The notes below the pieces were generated by a model. That model searched no databases. It was not told the origin of the DNA and saw only the letters and a program-made list of their open reading frames with translations. The position numbers and the translations under genes are program-made. Positions 52,923-61,174 of a stretch of 64,000 nucleotides of DNA are shown here, in pieces. Origin of the DNA: Thioclava nitratireducens (GTDB lineage Bacteria > Pseudomonadota > Alphaproteobacteria > Rhodobacterales > Rhodobacteraceae); contig NZ_CP019437.1 of the NCBI RefSeq assembly GCF_001940525.2, positions 3,397,501 through 3,461,500 on the forward strand, written 5' to 3'. The number at the start of each line of letters is the position of its first letter. The stretch's first letter is position 1.

Positions 52923-53905
52923 TGGAACGCGCCCCGATTTTCGAAGAGATCGCGCGCGCCCCCGAGGGCGGCGCTGCCTATTGGCTGACGGCGGAAGATG
53001 GGGTGCGGATACGCTTCGCACATTGGCCAGCACCGCCCCAACCACGCGGCACGGTCTTTCTGGGATGCGGGCGCACCGAATATGTCGAAAAATACGGCCC
53101 TGCGGCCGCGGAATTCGCGGCCCGGGGCTATGCCATGCTCGCCATCGACTGGCGCGGGCAAGGCTTGGCCGACCGGCTTTTGCCCGACGCACCCGAGAAG
53201 GGCCATGTCGGCGGCTTGCAGGATTACCAGTGGGATCTGCATGCGGTGATCGACGCTGCGGACGAGCTCGGTCTGCCGCAACCCTATTACATAGTGGGCC
53301 ATTCGATGGGCGGCGCAATCGCGCTGCGCGCGGTGATGCATGAACACCATCGCTTCAGCGCGGTGGCTTTCTCCGCGCCGATGTGGGGGATCGCCACCTC
53401 GCCGCTGCTGCACCCGTTCCGCATCGTGCTGGCAAACCTTCTGGGCGACGGCTTCCTCGCGAACAACTATCCGCCCGGCATGAACGGCACCACCTATGTC
53501 TACCGCGACAGTTTCGAGGCGAACCGCCTGACCCGCGATCCCGGGATGTGGGCCTGGCTGCTCGAGCAGGCCGCGAAGCGCCCCGAACTGACGTTGGCCG
53601 GCCCGACGATCCACTGGGTCGCCGAGAGCCTGCTGGAATGCGAGGCGCTGGCAGCCCTGCCCTCCCCCGACCTGCCCTGCTATTGCGGCCTGGGCGGGGC
53701 GGAGAAGATCGTTCACACGCCCTCGGTCCATGACCGGATGGGGCGTTGGCCAAAAGGCACGCTGGACGTGATCCCCGACGCCGAGCACGAATTGATGATG
53801 GAAATCCCCGCAACGCGGAAACGCTTCTACGACGGCTGCACCGCGCTGTTCGACGCGGCGGGCGGGCTGGACGCCCGCGACCCGGTCAAAGCTGAATCTG
53901 CGTGA
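52922..53905 (+). CDS. Alpha/beta hydrolase (lysophospholipase L2 / monoglyceride lipase type)
   Basis: A 327-residue hydrolase. GHSMGGAIALRAVM holds the Ser nucleophile, LAIDWRGQGLADRLL the family D-x-RG-G loop, and PDAEHELMMEIP the catalytic His; the Asp is near HDRMGRWPKG-preceding residues. It is likely a lysophospholipase or monoacylglycerol lipase. Start ATG overlaps the SCP2 stop. The last 20 bases overlap the Anbu gene on the other strand. Confidence 0.9.
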   Translation: MERAPIFEEIARAPEGGAAYWLTAEDGVRIRFAHWPAPPQPRGTVFLGCGRTEYVEKYGPAAAEFAARGYAMLAIDWRGQGLADRLLPDAPEKGHVGGLQDYQWDLHAVIDAADELGLPQPYYIVGHSMGGAIALRAVMHEHHRFSAVAFSAPMWGIATSPLLHPFRIVLANLLGDGFLANNYPPGMNGTTYVYRDSFEANRLTRDPGMWAWLLEQAAKRPELTLAGPTIHWVAESLLECEALAALPSPDLPCYCGLGGAEKIVHTPSVHDRMGRWPKGTLDVIPDAEHELMMEIPATRKRFYDGCTALFDAAGGLDARDPVKAESA

Positions 53906-54611
53906 AGCTGTCGCGCAGCGCATTCGACCAGGCTTCCGACATTTCCGCGAAATCATTGTCGCCCGCCTCGATGCGGCGCTGGCTGGAGATCCGGCACTCG
54001 TCCTTCTTGATCACCGCCAGATCGAGCGGCATCCCCACCGAGAGGTTCGAGCGCAGCGTCGAATCCATCGAAAGGAGTACCGCCTTCTGCGCATCGATCA
54101 GGTTTGTGTCCGGACGGACCACGCGATCGAGGATCGGCTTGCCGTATTTATGCTCGCCGATCTGCAGGAAGGGCGTGTCCTCGGTGGCTTCGATGAAGTT
54201 GCCCTCCGGGTAGATCAGGAACATCCGCATCTCACCGCCCGCGCGCTGCCCCGCGACGATCATCGAGGCCGAGGTCGAAACCCGCTCGGCATCCATCCGG
54301 CTGGTGATGTCCTTGCGCACGCCCGCCATCGTGTTGCCGATGATCTCGGCCACTTTCAGCATCGTCGGCGCTTCCATGATCGAGCTGTCGCCCGTCGCGT
54401 CGCTCGCATCCGCTGCCTCGCGCAACCGCGCCAGCGTCGTTTGCGTGACCGAGAGCGAGCCCGCGGTCATGATCGCGATCACACGCTCGCCCGGCTCTTC
54501 GAAGGTGAACATCTTGCGATAGGTCGCGATGTTGTCGAGCCCGCCATTGGTCCGCGTGTCCGACAGCAGCACCATCCCCTCGTTCAGCAAGAGGCCTACG
54601 CAATAGGTCAT
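53886..54611 (-). CDS. Anbu-type proteasome-like peptidase
   Basis: A 241-residue member of the Anbu (BPH) branch of the proteasome superfamily, ancestral-like self-assembling Ntn hydrolases. MTYCVGLLLNEGMVLLSDTRTN begins the protein (within TYCVGLLLNEGMVLLSDTR), so removal of Met exposes Thr as the N-terminal nucleophile. GSLSVTQTTLARLRE and ILDRVVRPDTNL follow. Start 54611 was chosen for that reason and has CAGGGAAC; the open frame extends 216 bases upstream into the transglutaminase gene. It is the last gene of the ATP-grasp / alpha-E / transglutaminase operon. No activity has been shown for most homologues. Confidence 0.95.
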   Translation of the reverse strand: MTYCVGLLLNEGMVLLSDTRTNGGLDNIATYRKMFTFEEPGERVIAIMTAGSLSVTQTTLARLREAADASDATGDSSIMEAPTMLKVAEIIGNTMAGVRKDITSRMDAERVSTSASMIVAGQRAGGEMRMFLIYPEGNFIEATEDTPFLQIGEHKYGKPILDRVVRPDTNLIDAQKAVLLSMDSTLRSNLSVGMPLDLAVIKKDECRISSQRRIEAGDNDFAEMSEAWSNALRDSFTQIQL

Positions 54612-54643
54612 GTTCGTTCCCTGATCCCTGACAAGCGCGCAAT

Positions 54644-55456
54644 CTATTGCTGGACTTGGTCCAAGGCAACTGTGACGTGCAGTCGCTCCTCGCCCGAGCC
54701 TTGGGTGATGCCACGGATCGGCGCGGCTTCGCGCGCATCGAGCCCGGAGCCGAGGCGGATATAGCGCTCGTCCGGGCAGCATTTGTTCGCCGGGTCGAAG
54801 CCGATCCAGCCGATGCCCGCGATCCATATTTCGGCCCAGGCATGGGCGGCCTCGTGCGGGGTGCCATCATCGGCCGCGAACAGGTAGCCCGAAACATAGC
54901 GCGCAGGCAGATCGGCACAGCGGGCTACCGCGACCAGCGCATGGGCATGGTCCTGACAGACCCCCTCGCCCTGCGCCAGCGCCTCGGCGGCTGTGGTGTG
55001 CGAATGGGTGGCGCCCGGCTTGTAGGCGATCGCTTCGGAGATCGCGGCACTGAGGCGATGCGCCCGATCGAGATTTTCCGTGGCCCCTGCAACGGCCTCT
55101 TCGGCCAGCGCCGCCAGACTGTCGTCGATCCATGTCGCGACGGTCTCGCGCAGGTACGCCATCGGATGCACCAGCTCGCGGTGACCGCGCAGCACGCCCG
55201 AGGTATCGAAAGTTTCGACCTGCCCCGTCACGGTGATCGCGACCTCGTCGACCGGTGGGCGGATGGACCAGCCCTCGATACGGTCACCGGCGCCGTCGCG
55301 GAACGACCCGCCCCGGAGACCGCCTTCGACCGAGACGTCCCATTCGATGACACGCTGGCCCTCGAAGCGCGAGGGGAACATGCGCAGCGACTGCACCGCG
55401 GCCCCCATCGGCGCGTCGTAATCATAGGTGGTGACATGGTTGACGGTGAGGATCAT
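54644..55456 (-). CDS. Transglutaminase-like cysteine peptidase
   Basis: A 270-residue transglutaminase-family protein with an N-terminal beta domain (ILTVNHVTTYDYDAPMGAAVQSL). The catalytic triad is readable: Cys in GEGVCQDHAHALVAVAR, His in PHEAAHAWAEIWI, Asp in WIGFDPANK. Members act as peptidases or amide transferases. The ATG overlaps the alpha-E stop as ATGA. Its position between alpha-E and Anbu suggests it processes the same peptide-like product. Confidence 0.94.
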   Translation of the reverse strand: MILTVNHVTTYDYDAPMGAAVQSLRMFPSRFEGQRVIEWDVSVEGGLRGGSFRDGAGDRIEGWSIRPPVDEVAITVTGQVETFDTSGVLRGHRELVHPMAYLRETVATWIDDSLAALAEEAVAGATENLDRAHRLSAAISEAIAYKPGATHSHTTAAEALAQGEGVCQDHAHALVAVARCADLPARYVSGYLFAADDGTPHEAAHAWAEIWIAGIGWIGFDPANKCCPDERYIRLGSGLDAREAAPIRGITQGSGEERLHVTVALDQVQQ

Positions 55457-56415
55457 CGCGCATCTCCCGACAGGTAGGTTTGCTGAACGAGCGCGGTAAG
55501 CTGCCCGATCTCGCCGATGAAACGGGTGAGGAACTCGTGCAGGCCTTCCTCGATAATTTCGGCGACTTGGGTCTGGTTCAGCTCGGTCATCAGCGCCTTG
55601 GCCCGCATCTGCGGCAGGCCGGTGCCCGGCTCGACCTCGTAGAAGCTTTCGAGATTGTCGAGGTGGTGCATCGCCTTGCGCGTCGCCGATATCAGCGAGC
55701 GCGGGCTGGCCGGGTTGAGGATCAGGAAATGCATGATCTTCGACGCCGTCAGCTCGCCGCCATAGGCCCAGTGGAAGGCGCGATAGGATTGCAGCGCGCG
55801 CAGCAGCACCTGCCACTGGTAATTGTCGAGGCCAGAGCCCACCATCTCCACCGAGGGCAGCAGCACGAAATATTTCACGTCGATCAGACGCGCGGTGTTG
55901 TCGGCCCGCTCCAGCGCATAACCGAGGTTCATGAAGAAGAACCCGTCATTGCGCAGCATCGTGCCGTCCATCGCTCCACGCAGCAGCGCCGATTGCCGGG
56001 CCACCCATTCGCACAGCTCTGTAATCTCCCATTCAGAGCGCGGCTGACGCTCGATCTGGCGGATCTCCTGGAACGCGGTGTTGAGCGTATCCCAGACCTG
56101 ACCGGTGATCGCCGTACGCACGATGCGCGCGTTCTCCCGTGCACGCTCGACGCAGGATATCACCGAGGACGGGTTGTCGCGATCAAAGAACAGGTAGCTC
56201 TCGATGTTGCGCTGCACCGGGTCGCCGTATTTCTCGGAGAAGCCATCGGCAGTGCCCGAGGCTTGCAGCAGGCTCTCCCATTCGGAACGGTAGCCATGAC
56301 CGGTCGACGGCGTCAGCGCGATCCGCGCGCCGACCTCCAGAAGCCGTGCCATCGTCTCTGCGCGCTCCATGTAGCGCGCGACCCAGAACAGGTTTTCAGC
56401 GGTTCTACTCAGCAT
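55453..56415 (-). CDS. Alpha-E domain protein (DUF403)
   Basis: A 320-residue all-helical Alpha-E protein. LSRTAENLFWVARYMERAETMARLLEV is the defining start (ENLFWVARYMERAETMAR), and LERADNTARLIDVKYFVLLPS is the second characteristic block. Alpha-E proteins nearly always occur with circularly permuted ATP-grasp and transglutaminase genes and are thought to assist peptide ligation, without proof. Start is 4 bases after the ATP-grasp stop. Confidence 0.95.
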   Translation of the reverse strand: MLSRTAENLFWVARYMERAETMARLLEVGARIALTPSTGHGYRSEWESLLQASGTADGFSEKYGDPVQRNIESYLFFDRDNPSSVISCVERARENARIVRTAITGQVWDTLNTAFQEIRQIERQPRSEWEITELCEWVARQSALLRGAMDGTMLRNDGFFFMNLGYALERADNTARLIDVKYFVLLPSVEMVGSGLDNYQWQVLLRALQSYRAFHWAYGGELTASKIMHFLILNPASPRSLISATRKAMHHLDNLESFYEVEPGTGLPQMRAKALMTELNQTQVAEIIEEGLHEFLTRFIGEIGQLTALVQQTYLSGDAR

Positions 56416-56419
56416 TCGA

Positions 56420-57832
56420 TCACTCCGCCAAAACCCAGGTGTCTTTCACGCCCCCGCCCTGCGACGAGTTCACGACGAGCGACCCTTCAGTCAGCGCGAC
56501 GCGGGTCAGCCCGCCGGGGACAAGCTCGATCTTCTCGCCGACGAGACAATAGGGCCGCAGATCGACATGGCGCGGAGCCACGCCCTCTTCCACGAAAGTC
56601 GGCGTGGTCGACAGCGCGAGCGTCGGCTGGGCGATGTAGTTCTCGGGATTGTCCTCGATCTTGTGGCGGAAATTCTCGATCTGCTCCTTCGTCGATTTCG
56701 GCCCGACGAGCATGCCGTAACCGCCGGAACCGTGAACCTCTTTCACCACCAGCTCGTCGAGATGTTCGAGCACGTATTTGCAATCGTCGGCCTTGGCGCA
56801 TTGCCACGTCGGCACGTTTTCCAGAAGTGGTTCTTCGCCAAGATAGAAGCGCACCATTTCCGGCACGAAGGTGTAGATCGCCTTGTCGTCGGCGACGCCC
56901 GCGCCCGGTGCCGAGCAGATCGTCACACCGCCAGAGCGGTAGACATCCATCAGGCCGGGAATGCCCAGCATCGAATCCGGGCGGAAGCAGAGCGGATCGA
57001 GGAAAGCGTCGTCGATCCGGCGATAGATCACGTCGAGCTTCTTCGGACCTTCGGTCGTGCGCATCCAGCAAAAGCCGCCCTCGCAGAACAGGTCCGGCCC
57101 CTCCACCAGCTCGACGCCCATCAGGTCGGCGAGGAAGGAATGCTCGTAATAGGCCGAGTTGAAATGGCCCGGCGTCAGGATCGCGACCGTCGGCTCGCCC
57201 TCGCATTTCGCCGGTGCGACCGAGGCCAAGGTGCGGCGCAGCGCGTCCGAATATCCATCCACCGGTTCGATCCGGTTCTCGCGGAACAGCTGCGGGAACA
57301 TCCGCATCATGATCTCGCGGTTCTCCAGCATATATGAGACGCCCGAGGGCGTGCGGCAGTTGTCCTCGAGCACGTAGAACTGATCCGGCCCCGTGCGCAC
57401 CAGATCGACGCCGACGATATGGCTGTAGATGCCGCGCGGCGGGATGAAGCCCGAAACCGCGCGCTCGAACGCATCGTTCTGATAGACCAGCCGCGCCGGG
57501 ATACGCCCCGCCCGCACGATCTCGCCACGCCCGTAGACATCGAGCAGGAAGGCGTTCAGCGCCCGGGTGCGCTGCTTGATCCCGCGCTCCAACTTACGCC
57601 ATTCAGCCTGCGTGAAGACGCGTGGAAACATGTCGAAGGGAATCAGGCGGTCCGGGTCGCCGCCCTCGCCGTAGACCGCGAAGGTGATCCCGATCCGGCG
57701 AAACAGCGCCTCCGCCTCGGCCTGTTTCATTGCGCGCAGCTCGGAGGGCATTTCGCGCATCCAGCCATCGAGCCCGCTATAGGGCTGACGCACTTTGCCG
57801 CCGTCGAACATCTCGTTGAAATACTCTGTCAT
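56420..57832 (-). CDS. Circularly permuted ATP-grasp ligase (DUF404/407)
   Basis: A 470-residue protein of the circularly permuted ATP-grasp family. Conserved blocks include QRTRALNAFLLDVYG, YVLEDNCRTPSGVSYMLENR, AILTPGHFNSAYYEHSFLA, LDVIYRRIDDAFLDPL, VVKEVHGSGGYGMLVGP and YIAQPTLALSTTPT. These enzymes are predicted amidoligases joining amino acids. It is the first gene of the four-gene operon; upstream is a 24-nt palindrome at 57850-57873. Confidence 0.95.
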   Translation of the reverse strand: MTEYFNEMFDGGKVRQPYSGLDGWMREMPSELRAMKQAEAEALFRRIGITFAVYGEGGDPDRLIPFDMFPRVFTQAEWRKLERGIKQRTRALNAFLLDVYGRGEIVRAGRIPARLVYQNDAFERAVSGFIPPRGIYSHIVGVDLVRTGPDQFYVLEDNCRTPSGVSYMLENREIMMRMFPQLFRENRIEPVDGYSDALRRTLASVAPAKCEGEPTVAILTPGHFNSAYYEHSFLADLMGVELVEGPDLFCEGGFCWMRTTEGPKKLDVIYRRIDDAFLDPLCFRPDSMLGIPGLMDVYRSGGVTICSAPGAGVADDKAIYTFVPEMVRFYLGEEPLLENVPTWQCAKADDCKYVLEHLDELVVKEVHGSGGYGMLVGPKSTKEQIENFRHKIEDNPENYIAQPTLALSTTPTFVEEGVAPRHVDLRPYCLVGEKIELVPGGLTRVALTEGSLVVNSSQGGGVKDTWVLAE

Positions 57833-57849
57833 CGCGCCGGATATGCCCC

Positions 57850-57873
57850 CCTAGTCTTTTATTTAAGTCTAGG
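57850..57873. promoter_or_regulatory. 24-nt palindrome upstream of the ATP-grasp/Anbu operon
   Basis: CCTAGTCTT (57850-57858) and AAGTCTAGG (57865-57873) form an inverted pair with one mismatch around TTATTT. It lies 18 bases before the ATP-grasp start in an AT-rich patch, a position suited to an operator, or to a leader hairpin. Confidence 0.5.
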
Positions 57874-58065
57874 CCGTGTGCCTCAGGAGTAAAAGGCGAT
57901 GCCCAAAGTTAAGCAACGCGGCGCGCCCGGGGATCGCTCATTTCGCGGCATCTGCCGAAAAATTGTGCAACACCCAGCGAGCCCGCGCCCTTGTCACGAC
58001 GGCGCCCCTGCCCCTATCTGGAAAACAACCAAACATACATGAGCCAGACATACATGAGGATGCCC

Positions 58066-59886
58066 ATGACGCTGACACACCGCCGCCCCGTCTTCGACGC
58101 GAATGCCAATGCAGGGGCGTTCGGCGATCTGCCCGAATGGGATCTCAGCGATCTCTACCCCGCCCCCGACGCGCCGGAACTGAGCAAGGACATGGCGTGG
58201 CTGGAAAAAGCCTGCGCCGAGTTCGCCGCCGATTACGAAGGCAGGCTGGCCGATCTCGACGCGGCGGGCATGGCAGACTGCATCAAGCGCTACGAGGAAA
58301 TCGACGAGAAAGCGGGCCGCGTGATGTCCTATGTCGGCCTGCGCTATTACCAGAACACGACCGACCCGGCACGGGTGAAGCTGCTGTCCGATGCGCAGGA
58401 CAAGATCACCTCCTACACCACGCCGCTCGTCTTCTTCAGCCTTGAGTTCAACCGCATCCCGGACGCGACCTACGAGGCCGTCTTCGCCGATGAGCGCGTC
58501 GCCCGCTACAAGCCGGTGTTTGACCGCATGCGCGCGATGAAACCCTACCAGCTCTCCGACGAGCTGGAGAAATTCCTCCACGACCAATCGGTCGTCGGCG
58601 CTGCCGCGTGGAACCGCCTCTTCGACGAGACCACCGCGGCGCTGGAATTCGAGGTGCAGGGCGAGAAACTGTCGCTCGAGGCCACCACGACGCTCCTCTC
58701 CGACCACAATCGCGAAAAACGCGAAGCGGCGGCGAAGGAGCTGGCGCACGTGTTCGGCGAGAACATCCGCACCTTCTCGCGCATCCACAACACGCTGGCC
58801 AAGGAAAAGGAAATCGAGGACCGCTGGCGCAAGATGCCGACGCCGCAGACCGGTCGCCACCTGTCGAACGACGTGGAGCCGGAAGTGGTGCAGGCGCTGC
58901 GCGACGCCGTGGTCGCGGCCTACCCGCGTCTGTCGCATCGCTACTACAAGCTGAAGGCGAAATGGCTCGGCCTCGAGAAGCTGCAGATCTGGGACCGCAA
59001 CGCGCCGCTGCCGACCGAAGCCCCGCGCGACATCATGTGGGACGAGGCGAAGGACACCGTGCTCGACGCCTATTCCGGCTTCGATCCGCGCATGGCCGAT
59101 ATCGCGCAGCCCTTCTTCGAGAAAGGCTGGATCGATGCGGGCGTGAAGCCGGGCAAGGCACCGGGCGCCTTCGCGCATCCGACCGTGACGACCGTCCACC
59201 CTTACGTTATGCTCAACTACCTCGGCAAACCGCGCGACGTGATGACGCTGGCGCATGAGTTGGGCCACGGCGTTCACCAGGTGCTGGCCGCGAAACAGGG
59301 CGAGATGCTGGCCAACACGCCGCTGACGCTGGCCGAGACGGCCTCCGTCTTCGGCGAGATGCTGACCTTCCGCAAACTCCTCGCTGCGGCGAAGACCCGC
59401 GAAGAGCGCAAGACGCTTCTGGCCGGCAAGGTCGAGGACATGATCAACACGGTCGTCCGCCAGATCGCCTTCTATGATTTCGAGTGCAAGCTGCATGCGG
59501 CGCGCGCCGAAGGGGAGTTGACGCCTGAGGACATCAACGCGCTATGGATGTCTGTGCAGGGCGAAAGCCTCGGCCCGGCATTCGAATTCATGGACGGCTA
59601 CGAGACCTTCTGGTCCTACATCCCGCACTTCGTCCACTCGCCCTTCTACGTCTACGCCTATGCGTTCGGCGACGGGCTGGTGAACGCGCTCTACGCCGCC
59701 TACGAGGCCGCGCCCGAGGGCTTCCAGGACAAGTATTTCGCGATGCTGGAAGCGGGCGGCTCGATGCACCACAAAGAACTGCTCGCGCCCTTCGGCCTCG
59801 ACGCCTCCGACCCGGCCTTCTGGGACAAGGGCCTGTCGATGATCGAAAGCTTCATCGACGAGCTGGAGGCGATGGAGAAGGCCTGA
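58066..59886 (+). CDS. pepF: Oligoendopeptidase F (M3 family)
   Basis: A 606-residue cytoplasmic M3B peptidase. The HEXXH motif is MTLAHELGHGVHQVLA, with the third ligand in LTLAETASVFGEMLTF; HSPFYVYAYAFGDGLVNALY is typical of PepF. It hydrolyses peptides of roughly 7-17 residues. ATG 58066 is preferred because GAGG lies 8 bases upstream; in-frame ATGs at 58039, 58054 and 58060 are alternatives. It diverges from the Anbu operon. A repeat and a terminator follow. Confidence 0.95.
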   Translation: MTLTHRRPVFDANANAGAFGDLPEWDLSDLYPAPDAPELSKDMAWLEKACAEFAADYEGRLADLDAAGMADCIKRYEEIDEKAGRVMSYVGLRYYQNTTDPARVKLLSDAQDKITSYTTPLVFFSLEFNRIPDATYEAVFADERVARYKPVFDRMRAMKPYQLSDELEKFLHDQSVVGAAAWNRLFDETTAALEFEVQGEKLSLEATTTLLSDHNREKREAAAKELAHVFGENIRTFSRIHNTLAKEKEIEDRWRKMPTPQTGRHLSNDVEPEVVQALRDAVVAAYPRLSHRYYKLKAKWLGLEKLQIWDRNAPLPTEAPRDIMWDEAKDTVLDAYSGFDPRMADIAQPFFEKGWIDAGVKPGKAPGAFAHPTVTTVHPYVMLNYLGKPRDVMTLAHELGHGVHQVLAAKQGEMLANTPLTLAETASVFGEMLTFRKLLAAAKTREERKTLLAGKVEDMINTVVRQIAFYDFECKLHAARAEGELTPEDINALWMSVQGESLGPAFEFMDGYETFWSYIPHFVHSPFYVYAYAFGDGLVNALYAAYEAAPEGFQDKYFAMLEAGGSMHHKELLAPFGLDASDPAFWDKGLSMIESFIDELEAMEKA

Positions 59887-59943
59887 ACTTCTCCTTGATT
59901 GAAATATCCCGGGGGCGCGCAAGCGCGGGGGCAGAGCCCCCTC
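59887..59943. repeat. Dispersed palindromic repeat, copy 6 (half unit)
   Basis: Immediately after the pepF stop: CTTCTCCTTGATTGAAATATCCCGGGGG (core GAAATATCCCGGGGG at about 59911-59925), then a GGGGGCAGAGCCCCC hairpin. It is the same half-unit as copy 5. Confidence 0.75.
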
Positions 59944-59958
59944 CCCGGCCCGCAACAA

Positions 59959-59994
59959 AAAACGCCGCGCGAGGTTCTCAACGCGCGGCGTTTT
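59959..59994. terminator. Bidirectional terminator between pepF and the Hint gene
   Basis: AAAACGCCGCGCG (59959-59971) pairs perfectly with CGCGCGGCGTTTT (59982-59994) around a 10-base loop. T tracts lie on both strands, so it can end both convergent transcripts. Confidence 0.92.
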
Positions 59995-60060
59995 CCGTGA
60001 CCGGCTCCCCACGAGCGCCGTCAACTCCGACCGGAGCCTTTACCCCTTGCAGGCTCTCGC

Positions 60061-60855
60061 TCAGATCAGCATGTCTTCCACCTCGAACCGGGTCAGCCGC
60101 GGTGCGGCGAGCGGGCCGAACTCGCGCAGCCTGTCCATCTGCGGAAACAGCGCGAGGAACAGTTCCGCCATCCGAGGATCGATCGTCCGCTCGAAGCCTT
60201 CGCCTGGGTGGAAGCTCTCGACCTCCATGCCGCCAACCTTGAGCGAGCCGTGATGCTCCAGCACCAGATGATAGGCGGAGACCGGCGAGATCGGCGCGAC
60301 CTCGATCACGCTCACCCCGTCGACGAAAGCCGCAATCGGCGCATAGGCCGCCTCGATCCCCAGACGCGCGCGCAGCCGCGCGTCGCGCAGGCAAATCCGC
60401 GCATGGGGGCCCAACACCAGATCCTGCGACGGACGACCATGCCCGAATGCCTCGGCGGTGACGCGGATCATCCCCGCGGCCTTGTCCTTCGCGGCGGGGA
60501 ACATCGTCATCGACCCTTTCCAGGTGACGGTCTCAACCCGCTCGTCGGCGGTCAGGACGCGCATCCCGGGCACCACATCCTCAATCGAGACGGGGCCCTC
60601 CTCGGTCGCGATCACAGCGCCGCGCGCCAAGGCAGAGAACGCCTCCTCGAACAACGGAATCGCCGGGGCGACGCGGGAGGTTTCCTCGATAAACCCATCT
60701 GCCTCCAGCCACCACGCGGCATAACGGCGCGTCATCGCGGAGGCGCGCAGGGCGCGTTTCGGCGCATTCGGGCTCGCACGCAAAGGGCGCGGCAGAGGCG
60801 GTTCGGAACTGTCGGGACGGAGCGCGGCCGCTGCCGTCCGGTGGGGTAGATTCAT
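60061..60855 (-). CDS. Hint (Hedgehog/intein) domain protein, catalytic Cys absent
   Basis: A 264-residue protein whose residues 75-260 have the Hint fold: ARGAVIATEEGPVSIEDVVPGMRVLT starts it, RPSQDLVLGPHARI is the middle block, and YHLVLEHHGSLKVGGMEVESFHPG (LVLEHHGSLKVGG quoted) the end. In autoprocessing Hint proteins the first residue is Cys (CFxxGT). Here the equivalent is LARGAVIAT, with no Cys or Ser nucleophile, so splicing or cleavage is unlikely. The function is unknown. ATG 60855 has GAAAGG. Confidence 0.83.
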   Translation of the reverse strand: MNLPHRTAAAALRPDSSEPPLPRPLRASPNAPKRALRASAMTRRYAAWWLEADGFIEETSRVAPAIPLFEEAFSALARGAVIATEEGPVSIEDVVPGMRVLTADERVETVTWKGSMTMFPAAKDKAAGMIRVTAEAFGHGRPSQDLVLGPHARICLRDARLRARLGIEAAYAPIAAFVDGVSVIEVAPISPVSAYHLVLEHHGSLKVGGMEVESFHPGEGFERTIDPRMAELFLALFPQMDRLREFGPLAAPRLTRFEVEDMLI

Positions 60856-61174
60856 GCGATAGGCCTTTCGGTCTTCTCACGGCTGCATCGGCCCCCACCG
60901 GTTGCAGAGAGACGCTCACAACATGGCTAAAACCGGTGACCCCGTCAAATTTTTGATGCGATTGTCTCACGATCCCCGAGCAGTCGAGACCTGCCCTAAC
61001 GGCAGGTTTCCCGGGCGCGCACAAACCGCCACAGTCTCACCACATTCAAAGCGAATCACCCGCCTCCAGAGGCACTGGAAGCGGGTGATGAAAATGGCCG
61101 GGCGTGGCAGCGCCCGGCCAAGTTTCGCATTGCGATCCGCATGACCAATTGCGATCGCGTTGCGAGAAGGGAGA
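60856..61174. other. Intergenic region with nested hairpins
   Basis: No gene supported. It holds a hairpin ACCTGCC/GGCAGGT at 60989-61007, a second one at 61055-61089 (ATCACCCGC/GCGGGTGAT outer arms, TCCAG/CTGGA inner arms), and the terminator at 61091-61120. The upstream part is the promoter region of the Hint gene (minus strand). Confidence 0.5.
61091..61120 (-). terminator. Intrinsic terminator of the 51-residue protein gene
   Basis: TGGCCGGGCG (61095-61104) pairs with CGCCCGGCCA (61111-61120); on the minus strand ATTTTCATC follows. It lies 54 bases past the stop of the small gene. Confidence 0.85.
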
